Of a stretch of 14,332 bases of DNA, positions 1 to 5,962 are shown one piece after another. The notes under the pieces are model-generated. The model saw only the letters and a list, made by a program, of their open reading frames with translations. It did no database searches and was not told where the DNA came from. The translations under genes were made by a program, and so were the position numbers. The stretch is taken from contig SEBM01000036.1 in NCBI GenBank assembly GCA_004296145.1, positions 1 to 14,332 on the forward strand, read 5' to 3'. Origin of the DNA: Flavobacterium sp. (lineage in GTDB: Bacteria; Bacteroidota; Bacteroidia; Flavobacteriales; Flavobacteriaceae). Within the stretch, counting starts at the first letter, position 1, and every line of letters begins with the position of its first letter.

Positions 1-208
1 CAATAATAAAAAAACTATTTTCTTCATAGTTGACATTTCATATTTAAACAAATCTAATCAAAAAGATTTTTCAAAATATAAGTTGCATTTTAAATCTCAA
101 AAACATATTTTAAGCATTCCATAAAATCAATTTTAACCAATTCATTTACAATAGTTTTACTCCGAAATCGTTGTCTTTTTTTTAAGAAAATTTTGAGACT
201 CTAAACCG
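1..208. other. AT-rich non-coding left edge
   Basis: This stretch is very AT-rich with many A and T runs and no credible reading frame. It lies between whatever gene is left of the window and the promoter of the kinase gene. I see no RNA gene, terminator or clear repeat in it. A minus-strand -7-like box occurs at 49-56, but its partner is badly spaced, so I do not call a divergent promoter. Confidence 0.5.
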
Positions 209-239
209 TTGCAATATTGTAACTTATAGAGTATCTTTG
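209..239 (+). promoter_or_regulatory. Promoter of the PfkB-family kinase gene
   Basis: A TTG at 209-211 is followed after exactly 20 nt by TATCTTTG at 232-239, which fits the Bacteroidota promoter TTG-N17-23-TAnnTTTG. Transcription would start near 246, leaving a leader of about 17 nt before the ATG at 263. The match is sequence-based; the start site is inferred. Confidence 0.75.
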
Positions 240-262
240 CACCCTAATTCGAAATTCATAAA

Positions 263-1186
263 ATGAATAAACTATTGATTGTTGGAACGGTTGCTTTCGA
301 CGCGATTGAAACTCCTTTCGGGAAAACAGATAAAATATTAGGTGGTGCTGCAACATACATTGGTTTATCAGCATCTTTTTTCAACCTGCAATCGGCCATT
401 GTTTCTGTAGTTGGAGACGATTTTCCACAAGAACATTTAGATTTATTGACTTCAAAAAATATCGACATCTCTGGTATCGAAATTGTAAAAGGCGGAAAAA
501 CCTTTTTCTGGAGCGGATTGTATCACAACGATTTAAACTCAAGAGATACTCTAGTTACCGAACTAAACGTTTTGGCAGATTTTCAACCAAAAGTTCCACA
601 AAACTTTAAAGACTCAGACGTAGTGATGTTAGGAAACTTACATCCTTTAGTACAGAGTAGTGTTTTGGATCAAATGGAGAAAAAACCAAAATTAGTAGTT
701 TTAGACACTATGAACTTTTGGATGGATTGCGCTCTTCCTGAATTATTAGACGTTATCAAACGTGTAGACGTTATTACAATTAATGATGAAGAAGCAAGAC
801 AACTTTCCGGAGAATATTCACTAGTAAAAGCTGCAGCTAAAATCCAGGAAATGGGTCCTAAGTATGTAGTAATTAAAAAAGGAGAACACGGCGCATTAAT
901 CTTCCATAACAGAGAAGTATTTTTTGCACCAGCTTTACCTCTTGAGGATGTTTATGATCCAACAGGAGCCGGAGACACTTTTGCGGGTGGTTTCTCAGGA
1001 TTTATTGCACAAAGCGAAAACATTTCGTTTAACAACATGAAAAACGCAATTATTTACGGTTCAAATTTAGCTTCGTTTTGCGTAGAGAAATTTGGAACTG
1101 AAAGGATGGAAACATTAAGCAAAGCAGAAGTAGCGATTCGATTACAGCAATTTAAATCGTTAACTCAGTTTGACATAGAAATATAA
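263..1186 (+). CDS. PfkB-family (ribokinase-like) carbohydrate/nucleoside kinase
   Basis: This 307-residue protein is a cytoplasmic kinase of the PfkB/ribokinase superfamily, which transfers phosphate from ATP to a sugar or nucleoside hydroxyl. The N-terminal substrate part has LGGAATY at 26-32. The C-terminal family signature DPTGAGDTFAGGF lies at 232-244, with D238 as the expected catalytic base and GAGD as the anion hole. NDEEARQL at 174-181 and KKGEHG at 205-210 are also typical. Length fits the family (about 300). The start follows a well-placed promoter and short leader, and no other start precedes the GG motif. The next gene, 78 nt downstream on the same strand, is a PurF-like PRPP amidotransferase, but a terminator lies between them. 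The substrate cannot be read from the sequence; ribose, adenosine/inosine or another sugar are all possible. Family assignment is firm, specific function is not. Confidence 0.93.
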   Translation: MNKLLIVGTVAFDAIETPFGKTDKILGGAATYIGLSASFFNLQSAIVSVVGDDFPQEHLDLLTSKNIDISGIEIVKGGKTFFWSGLYHNDLNSRDTLVTELNVLADFQPKVPQNFKDSDVVMLGNLHPLVQSSVLDQMEKKPKLVVLDTMNFWMDCALPELLDVIKRVDVITINDEEARQLSGEYSLVKAAAKIQEMGPKYVVIKKGEHGALIFHNREVFFAPALPLEDVYDPTGAGDTFAGGFSGFIAQSENISFNNMKNAIIYGSNLASFCVEKFGTERMETLSKAEVAIRLQQFKSLTQFDIEI

Positions 1187-1194
1187 TGCCTAAG

Positions 1195-1219
1195 AGCCTC
1201 GATAAAACGGGGCTTTTTT
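1195..1219 (+). terminator. Rho-independent terminator after the PfkB-family gene
   Basis: The inverted repeat AGCCTCG / CGGGGCT (one G-U pair, loop ATAAAA) is followed by six T residues. It starts 9 nt after the kinase stop codon and should end most transcription before the PurF-like gene. Confidence 0.85.
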
Positions 1220-1264
1220 ATTACGTTAATACACACAACTTACAACAACACAAAATACAAAACA

Positions 1265-3163
1265 ATGAGCGACGCGTTAAAACACGAATGTGGTATAGCC
1301 TTAGTTAGACTTCTTAAACCGCTTGAATATTACAAAGAAAAATACGGAACTGCTTTCTACGGAATTCAGAAAATGTATTTAATGATGGAAAAACAGCACA
1401 ACCGTGGTCAGGATGGTGCCGGTTTTGCCAGCATTAAACTAGATGTTGAACCTGGACAACGCTACATTAGCAGAGTTCGTTCAAATCATTCACAACCCAT
1501 ACAGGATGTTTTTGCACAGATCAATGATCGCATCAACGAAGAAATGACTGCGCACCCTGAACTTGCAGACGACATGGCAAAATTAAAAGCAGGGATTCCT
1601 TATGTAGGAGAATTGTTTTTAGGCCACGTTCGTTATGGAACTTTCGGAAAAAACAGCATTGAAAGTGTTCACCCATTTTTACGTCAGAGTAACTGGATGC
1701 ACCGTAACCTTATTTTGGCTGGTAACTTTAACATGACCAATGTGAAAGAACTTTTCGAAAATCTGGTTGAATTGGGTCAACATCCAAAAGAAATGGCTGA
1801 TACCGTTACTGTAATGGAAAAAATTGGTCACTTTCTTGATAAAGAAGTAATGCAATTGTATCAGGACTGCAAACAGGAAGGATATTCTAAAAGAGAAGCT
1901 TCTCCTGTAATTGCAGAACGTTTGGATATTGCAAAAATATTAGCACGTTCGGCTAAAAATTTAGACGGAGGTTATGCAATGGCCGGATTACTAGGTCACG
2001 GTGACGCATTCGTATTTAGAGATCCTGCAGGAATACGCCCGGCATATTTCTATCAGGATGATGAAGTGGTTGTCGTAGCTTCTGAGCGTCCTGTTATTCA
2101 AACAGTATTTAATGTTGCTTTTGAAGATGTTAAGGAAATTGAGCCAGGAAACGCTTTGATTATCAAAAAAAGCGGAAAGGTTTCGATGGAACAAATTCTG
2201 GAACCAACTATTAAAAAAGCGTGTTCTTTTGAAAGAATTTATTTTTCAAGAGGAAGTGATGCAGAAATCTATCAGGAACGTAAAAATTTAGGTAAATTAA
2301 TTTTGCCTGCAGTTCTAAAATCTATTGACAGCGACACCGATAATACAGTTTTCTCATACATCCCGAATACAGCAGAAACTTCTTTTTATGGTTTGGTAGA
2401 AGCTGCTCAGGATTTCTTAAATCAGAGAAAAAACAATTATATCTTAGAAAACAGAAATACACTTACTACAGAAACTTTACAGGAATTATTGGCCGTAAAA
2501 ATTCGTACGGAGAAAGTTGCTATTAAAGATGCCAAACTAAGAACGTTTATTACAGAAGACAGCAGCCGTGATGATTTAGTTGCTCACGTTTATGACGTTA
2601 CTTACGGAGTAATTAAACCAACAGACAACTTAGTTATTATTGATGACAGTATTGTTCGTGGTACGACTCTTAAAATGAGCATCATTAAAATGATGGATCG
2701 TTTAAAACCAAAACGTATTGTAATTGTTTCTTCGGCACCGCAAATTCGTTATCCTGATTGCTACGGAATTGACATGGCAAAACTGGAAGGCCTGGTTGCT
2801 TTTAGAGCCGCTTTGGCTTTATTAAAAGAAAAAAACTTATATCATATCGTTGACGAGGTTTATGCTAAGTGTAAAGCTCAGGAAAATTTTGCTGATACAG
2901 ATGTTGTAAATTATGTTACTGCAATTTATGATCAATTTACTCCAGAGGAGATTTCAGATAAAATTGCTGAAATGTTGAGTTCTCCTGAAATTAATGCTGA
3001 AGTAAAAATCATTTTCCAAAGAGTAGAAGATTTACATATTGCCTGTCCTAAAAATTTAGGAGACTGGTACTTCACAGGAGATTATCCAACACCGGGTGGA
3101 AATCGTGTCGTAAACAGAGCTTTTATGAATTTTTATGAAGGGAAAGATGCGAGAGCATATTAG
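1265..3163 (+). CDS. Long-form amidophosphoribosyltransferase (PurF-like)
   Basis: This 632-residue protein belongs to the glutamine PRPP amidotransferase family, which makes phosphoribosylamine from PRPP and glutamine in the first step of purine synthesis. The class II glutaminase nucleophile would be C9 in HECGIA, after an 8-residue propeptide (MSDALKHE) as in Bacillus-type PurF. Glutaminase motifs are RGQDGAG (47-53), GHVRYGT (120-126), GNFNMTN (153-159) and RDPAGIRP (252-259). The phosphoribosyltransferase domain has ERIYFSRGSD (323-332), the PRPP loop VIIDDSIVRGTT (457-468) and IRYPDCYGIDM (494-504). It is about 130 residues longer than classical PurF (about 470-505), with an insertion near 75-110 in the glutaminase domain, further inserts around 170-230, and about 100 residues after the PRT core. 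I recall that Bacteroidota often carry such a long paralogue beside a normal PurF, so I leave the symbol blank. No clear promoter or Shine-Dalgarno is seen; the start is fixed by the propeptide-Cys arrangement. Confidence 0.9.
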   Translation: MSDALKHECGIALVRLLKPLEYYKEKYGTAFYGIQKMYLMMEKQHNRGQDGAGFASIKLDVEPGQRYISRVRSNHSQPIQDVFAQINDRINEEMTAHPELADDMAKLKAGIPYVGELFLGHVRYGTFGKNSIESVHPFLRQSNWMHRNLILAGNFNMTNVKELFENLVELGQHPKEMADTVTVMEKIGHFLDKEVMQLYQDCKQEGYSKREASPVIAERLDIAKILARSAKNLDGGYAMAGLLGHGDAFVFRDPAGIRPAYFYQDDEVVVVASERPVIQTVFNVAFEDVKEIEPGNALIIKKSGKVSMEQILEPTIKKACSFERIYFSRGSDAEIYQERKNLGKLILPAVLKSIDSDTDNTVFSYIPNTAETSFYGLVEAAQDFLNQRKNNYILENRNTLTTETLQELLAVKIRTEKVAIKDAKLRTFITEDSSRDDLVAHVYDVTYGVIKPTDNLVIIDDSIVRGTTLKMSIIKMMDRLKPKRIVIVSSAPQIRYPDCYGIDMAKLEGLVAFRAALALLKEKNLYHIVDEVYAKCKAQENFADTDVVNYVTAIYDQFTPEEISDKIAEMLSSPEINAEVKIIFQRVEDLHIACPKNLGDWYFTGDYPTPGGNRVVNRAFMNFYEGKDARAY

Positions 3164-3227
3164 AAATATATTAACAAAAGGTTAAATTGTGCATTTCATC
3201 GGTTTTTTTTGCCGTTTATCTTAAATG

Positions 3228-3259
3228 TTTGGGAAAAACGAAATGCTACAATACTTTTG
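3228..3259 (+). promoter_or_regulatory. Promoter of tandem small RNA copy 1
   Basis: TTTG at 3228-3231, a 20-nt spacer, and TACTTTTG at 3252-3259 match the Bacteroidota promoter perfectly. The conserved RNA unit begins 5 nt after the -7 box, where transcription is expected to start. Confidence 0.75.
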
Positions 3260-3264
3260 GGAAA

Positions 3265-3334
3265 CCATAACATTAGTAGGTTAAGTTTATGGTAGATTTG
3301 GGGCAAAAAGGGTGGAAGCAATTCCACCTTTTTT
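3265..3334 (+). ncRNA. Candidate small RNA, tandem copy 1 (70 nt)
   Basis: This is a 70-nt unit that starts just after a perfect promoter and ends in a terminator hairpin. The 5' hairpin pairs ACCATAA (3264-3270) with TTATGGT (3287-3293), leaving a 16-nt loop containing ATTAGTAGGTTAAG. A single-stranded linker GATTTGGGGC follows. The terminator stem GGTGGAA (3311-3317) / TTCCACC (3322-3328) is capped by the GNRA loop GCAA and followed by six T residues; A residues before the stem can extend the pairing. It has no reading frame of note. A second copy lies 186 nt downstream with 65 of 70 identical bases. It sits between the PurF-like gene and the convergent sodA. I do not recognise it as a named RNA family. 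Function is unknown; the large loop or the G-rich linker are the natural candidates for base pairing with targets. Confidence 0.72.
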
Positions 3335-3413
3335 ATTGGAATAAAGTCAAGAAATCGACCAAAAGTAAGAAATTACGCAGTTCATCGAATAAATATGCAC
3401 TTAGTCTAAAATA

Positions 3414-3445
3414 TTTGCTATTACGATATAGCTATTCTATATTTA
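3414..3445 (+). promoter_or_regulatory. Promoter of tandem small RNA copy 2
   Basis: TTTG at 3414-3417, a 20-nt spacer and TATATTTA at 3438-3445 (one base off TAnnTTTG) have the same geometry as copy 1. The gap to the conserved RNA start is again 5 nt, although the spacer sequence itself has diverged. Confidence 0.68.
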
Positions 3446-3450
3446 CTATA

Positions 3451-3520
3451 CCATAACATTAGTAGGTTAAGTATATGGTAGATTTGGGGCAAAAAAGGTG
3501 GAAGTGATTCCGCCTTTTTT
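3451..3520 (+). ncRNA. Candidate small RNA, tandem copy 2 (70 nt)
   Basis: This is the second copy of the 70-nt unit. It differs from copy 1 at five positions (23, 46, 55, 56 and 62), and each change keeps the structure. The terminator loop changes from GCAA to GTGA, both GNRA. One stem pair changes from U-A to U-G, and a G-U at the stem base becomes A-U. The 5' hairpin slides by one pair and forms TACCATA (3449-3455) / TATGGTA (3474-3480). Six T residues close the unit at 3515-3520. The changes are neutral only when read on the + strand, because the minus strand would have an A-C mismatch in the stem; this fixes the orientation. The sodA terminator faces it about 55 nt further on. The conserved RNA between unalignable flanks suggests selection on the RNA itself. 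Confidence 0.72.
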
Positions 3521-3573
3521 ATTTTCTTCTTATAAGAGATAAGATACAGATAATAAATATCGATTTAAAAATC

Positions 3574-3614
3574 AAAAAAAAATAGACGAACAACCTTTTG
3601 GTCATCCGTCTATT
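3574..3614 (-). terminator. Rho-independent terminator of sodA
   Basis: The inverted repeat AATAGACG (3581-3588) / CGTCTATT (3607-3614), with an inner ACC/GGT pairing around TTTT, is followed on the minus strand by nine T residues (A run 3574-3582). It lies 28 nt after the sodA stop codon. Confidence 0.82.
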
Positions 3615-3641
3615 CTCTATATTCTTTATTCTACTTTCTGA

Positions 3642-4253
3642 TTACTTATCTAAAGCATATCTTCTTGCAACTTCTGTCCAGTTAATTACATTAAAGAAAG
3701 CTTCAATATAATCTGGTCTTCTGTTTTGGTAGTTTAAGTAGTAAGCATGCTCCCAAACGTCCATTCCTAAGATTGGAGTTCCACCGTTACCAGCAACATC
3801 CGGCATTAGTGGATTGTCCTGATTTGGAGTTCCTACAACTTCTAATTTTCCACCTTTTTGAACAACTAACCAAGCCCATCCTGAACCGAATTGTGTTGCA
3901 CCAGCTTTAGCAAATTTTGCTTTAAACTCTTCAAATGTTCCAAAAGAAGATTCTATTGCAGCAGCTAAATCCCCTGTTGGTAATCCGCCACCGTTTGGAG
4001 ACATTACAGTCCAGAATAAGTTGTGGTTATAAAAACCTCCACCATTATTACGAACTGCTGCGTTTGATTTATCTAAGTTTATTAAGATGTTTTCAATTGT
4101 TTTCCCTTCTAAATCTGTTCCTGCAATTGCTGCATTTAGATTTGTTGTATAAGCATTATGATGTTTAGAATGGTGAATTTCCATTGTACGTGCATCAATA
4201 TGTGGTTCTAATGCATCATATGCATAAGGTAATTGTGGTAATTCAAAAGCCAT
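3642..4253 (-). CDS. sodA: Superoxide dismutase [Mn/Fe]
   Basis: This 203-residue enzyme converts superoxide to hydrogen peroxide and oxygen. Fe/Mn-SOD ligands are visible: H27 in the HHSKHH helix, H77 in NHNLFW, and D165 and H169 in DVWEHAYY. The N-terminal helical hairpin domain spans about 1-85 and the alpha/beta domain the rest. Q145 in NQDNPLM occupies the place of the active-site glutamine of Mn enzymes (E. coli MnSOD has NQDSPL), which favours Mn or cambialistic use over strict Fe. There is no signal peptide, so the enzyme should be cytoplasmic. The length is normal for the family. The start MAFELPQLPYAYDALEPHI is the usual N-terminus. It lies 138 nt downstream of pth on the same strand but has its own -7 box and its own terminator, so it is probably a single-gene unit. 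The metal preference is inferred, not proven. Confidence 0.97.
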   Translation of the reverse strand: MAFELPQLPYAYDALEPHIDARTMEIHHSKHHNAYTTNLNAAIAGTDLEGKTIENILINLDKSNAAVRNNGGGFYNHNLFWTVMSPNGGGLPTGDLAAAIESSFGTFEEFKAKFAKAGATQFGSGWAWLVVQKGGKLEVVGTPNQDNPLMPDVAGNGGTPILGMDVWEHAYYLNYQNRRPDYIEAFFNVINWTEVARRYALDK

Positions 4254-4288
4254 GATTATATCTTTTTATGGTTTATAATAATTTATCC

Positions 4289-4296
4289 CAAATTTA
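4289..4296 (-). promoter_or_regulatory. -7 box of the sodA promoter
   Basis: Read on the minus strand this is TAAATTTG, a perfect TAnnTTTG box. The upstream element is weak: TTTC (4317-4320) lies 20 nt away instead of TTTG. Transcription would start near 4282, giving a leader of about 29 nt. Confidence 0.55.
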
Positions 4297-4391
4297 AACA
4301 TTTAACTTTGGAAAAGGAAATACTATTTCGTTATAATTCAATTTAATTAATTGATAAATTGATTTTTTAAGATCTAAATACTTGTAAATCT

Positions 4392-5018
4392 TTATTTTCC
4401 GTTAAAAGAGGTCATTGTATTTTCTAGTCCCGCAGTTCCAAATGATTTAATAATTTCTGCAGACATCTCTAAACGTTCCGGTAATTTTGCCTTTTCTTCC
4501 TCGTCCCAATCACCTAAAACGTAATCTACCTGCTGCCCTTTTTTAAACTGGTCGCTGATTCCAAATCTAAAACGGGTATAATTTTGTGTATTAAGGATTA
4601 AATTGATATTTTTTAATCCGTTATGACCTCCGTCGCTTCCTTTTGGTTTGATTCGGATAGTTCCGAATGAAAGGTTTAAATCGTCTGTAATAACCAAAAT
4701 ATTTTCTAACGGAATATTTTCCTTATCCATCCAATATTTTACAGCTTTACCGCTTAAATTCATATATGTGTTTGGCTTTAAAAGAAAAAAAGTTCTTCCT
4801 TTAAATTTATATTCGGCAAGTGCACCAAGTTTTACAGTTTCAAAAGACAGGCTTTCCTGCTTTGCTAAAAAATCAAGCACTTTAAAACCTATATTATGTC
4901 TTGTGTTTACGTATTCGGCTCCAATGTTGCCTAATCCTACAATTAGATATTTCTTCATATAATCTGTGTTCTCTTCTTTTTGTGTTGATGAAAACAGGTT
5001 TTGTATCCATTTTATCAT
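4392..5018 (-). CDS. pth: Peptidyl-tRNA hydrolase
   Basis: This is the bacterial Pth1 enzyme, which cleaves peptidyl-tRNAs that drop off the ribosome and frees the tRNA for reuse. In the long frame (208 residues) the family core begins at residue 21 with MKKYLIVGLGNIG. It contains the substrate motif NTRHNIGF with catalytic H41, KPNTYMNLSG, the catalytic Asp in VITDDLNLSFG, and GSDGGHNGLKNI. From M21 (start at 4958) the protein would be 188 residues, close to the usual 185-195. The 20 extra residues look plausible as coding (MIKWIQNLFSS), so I give the long frame. However, a perfect promoter at 5023-5053 puts the transcription start almost on the first ATG, so the long form would be leaderless and the 4958 start is a serious alternative. 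rplY lies upstream on the same strand, but a terminator and a repeat-rich gap separate them. No terminator is visible after the stop. Confidence 0.96.
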   Translation of the reverse strand: MIKWIQNLFSSTQKEENTDYMKKYLIVGLGNIGAEYVNTRHNIGFKVLDFLAKQESLSFETVKLGALAEYKFKGRTFFLLKPNTYMNLSGKAVKYWMDKENIPLENILVITDDLNLSFGTIRIKPKGSDGGHNGLKNINLILNTQNYTRFRFGISDQFKKGQQVDYVLGDWDEEEKAKLPERLEMSAEIIKSFGTAGLENTMTSFNGK

Positions 5019-5022
5019 AAAA

Positions 5023-5053
5023 CAAAAGTAAGGCTAATTAGAGAATTGGACAA
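5023..5053 (-). promoter_or_regulatory. Promoter of pth
   Basis: On the minus strand TTG (5053-5051), a 20-nt spacer, and TACTTTTG (5030-5023) form an excellent Bacteroidota promoter. The predicted transcription start is at about 5016, inside the first ATG of the long pth frame and about 58 nt before the alternative ATG at 4958. Confidence 0.7.
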
Positions 5054-5078
5054 TTAGAAAATTTGATAATTATTTTTA

Positions 5079-5168
5079 ACGCAAGGGACGCAAAGAAATC
5101 TCCCTCAGATTTTGGAGATTGTGGAGATTTTAACTTTTGTCATGTCGACGAAGGAGACATCTCCACAA
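5079..5168. repeat. Decayed dispersed-repeat island with 10-bp inverted repeat
   Basis: The island starts with AACGCAAGGGACGCAAAGA (5079-5097), a relative of the arms of the hairpin element at 7322-7422. It is followed by copies of GGAGAT and by a perfect 10-bp inverted repeat, TTGTGGAGAT (5119-5128) and ATCTCCACAA (5159-5168), around a 30-nt loop containing GTCGACGAAGGAGA. From memory, sequences like this recur between genes in Flavobacterium genomes, but I cannot search here. The island fills the gap between the rplY terminator and the pth promoter and has no credible reading frame. Confidence 0.55.
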
Positions 5169-5191
5169 GAAACTCCTCAAACAAAATAAAA

Positions 5192-5231
5192 CCTTAGCAA
5201 CTCAGAACCTCAGAGCCTTAAAACCTCAAAA
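5192..5231. repeat. 8-nt periodic degenerate repeat array (copy A)
   Basis: Five consecutive octamers fit the pattern NCTYAGNA loosely: CCTTAGCA, ACTCAGAA, CCTCAGAG, CCTTAAAA and CCTCAAAA. The same kind of array occurs at 12677-12708, where 21 of 23 bases match. The array abuts the T-run side of the rplY terminator, so it lies just beyond the transcript end. Confidence 0.65.
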
Positions 5232-5264
5232 AAAAAGCCCCAATCGTAAGATTGAGGCTTTTTG
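5228..5264 (-). terminator. Rho-independent terminator of prs-rplY
   Basis: On the minus strand GCCTCAATC (5258-5250) pairs with GATTGGGGC (5245-5237) around a TTAC loop and is followed by nine T residues. One pair is G-U on the minus strand but would be a C-A mismatch on the + strand, which confirms the direction. It begins about 15 nt after the rplY stop codon. Confidence 0.87.
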
Positions 5265-5279
5265 TATAATTGAAAAAAA

Positions 5280-5891
5280 TTATTTTTTCTTTCCTTTTGC
5301 TGGAGCTTTTGCAGCTTTTGCAGCTTCTTGAGCAGCTTTCATAGCAGCACGAGAAATTCTTACCTGAGCAACAACTGTGTTGTCCGGGTGCATAATTTTG
5401 TATTCTGGTTTTCCAACTTTAGTAACATATAATTTGTTACCCATTTCAAGTGGAGTAATGTCAGCTTCAACAAAATCAGGAAGGTTTCCTGGTAAAGCTT
5501 TAACTTTTAATTTACGAGTGTTTAAACGTAAAACACCACCTGCAAGAACACCTTTAGATGTACCAACGATTTTCACAGGAACTTCCATTGTGATTTCTTT
5601 ATCATCAAATAATTGGAAGAAGTCAATGTGTAAAATTTTGTCAGATACTGGGTGAACTTGGATATCCTGCAAAATTGCATTGAATGATTTTCCTTTTCCA
5701 AGCTCAATCACAACTGTGTGTGCGTTTGGAGTGTAAACTAAGCTTTTGAACGCTGCAGCGTCTGCTGAGAAGTGTACTGCCTGATTTCCTCCGTATAACA
5801 CGCAAGGAACCGCTCCAGCATTACGTAAGGCTTTAGTTGACACTTTGCCCACGCTTTCTCTTTCTGATCCTTTAATTGTAATCGATTTCAT
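5280..5891 (-). CDS. rplY: Ribosomal protein bL25, long Ctc/TL5-type form
   Basis: This 203-residue protein is bL25, which binds 5S rRNA in the large ribosomal subunit; the two-domain form is also known as general stress protein Ctc or TL5. The N-terminal RNA-binding domain (about 1-90) contains the conserved run GAVPCVLYGG (26-35) and IQVHPVSDKILHIDF (77-91). The C-terminal beta domain (about 95-180) contains VPVKIVGTSKGVLAGGVL. The tail from about 180 is rich in Ala and Lys (AAQEAAKAAKAPAKGKKK), an RNA-friendly extension. Length and layout fit the long family form rather than the about 95-residue E. coli form. It follows prs by 71 nt on the same strand with no convincing promoter between them, and a strong terminator follows, so prs and rplY are probably one transcript. 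This gene order (prs, ctc, pth) is common in bacteria. Confidence 0.96.
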   Translation of the reverse strand: MKSITIKGSERESVGKVSTKALRNAGAVPCVLYGGNQAVHFSADAAAFKSLVYTPNAHTVVIELGKGKSFNAILQDIQVHPVSDKILHIDFFQLFDDKEITMEVPVKIVGTSKGVLAGGVLRLNTRKLKVKALPGNLPDFVEADITPLEMGNKLYVTKVGKPEYKIMHPDNTVVAQVRISRAAMKAAQEAAKAAKAPAKGKKK

Positions 5892-5962
5892 TGTAAAAAA
5901 ATATAGTTATTAATAAATATTCTAATTGTTATTGTAGTGACACTGCTGTTATTAGCAATTGA

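Noticed and set aside
49..56. Minus-strand TAGATTTG box at the left edge as a divergent promoter
   Set aside because: The only CAAA partner lies 15 nt away, shorter than the usual spacing, and the gene it would serve is outside the window.
3191..3220. T-rich stretch with CGG / GCCG after the PurF-like gene as its terminator
   Set aside because: The possible stem is only 3-4 bp and the T run would be in the loop, not after the stem.
4338..4368. Terminator-like hairpin TCAATTT / AAATTGA followed by six T residues on the + strand between sodA and pth
   Set aside because: The stem is almost all A and T, no + strand gene ends here, and the minus-strand reading has no T run after the stem, so it does not serve pth. 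It is probably chance in AT-rich DNA.
5137..5331. Small + strand frame beginning MSCRRRRHLHKK
   Set aside because: It runs across the repeat island, the rplY terminator and into the rplY 3' end in antisense. The composition reflects repeats, not a protein.
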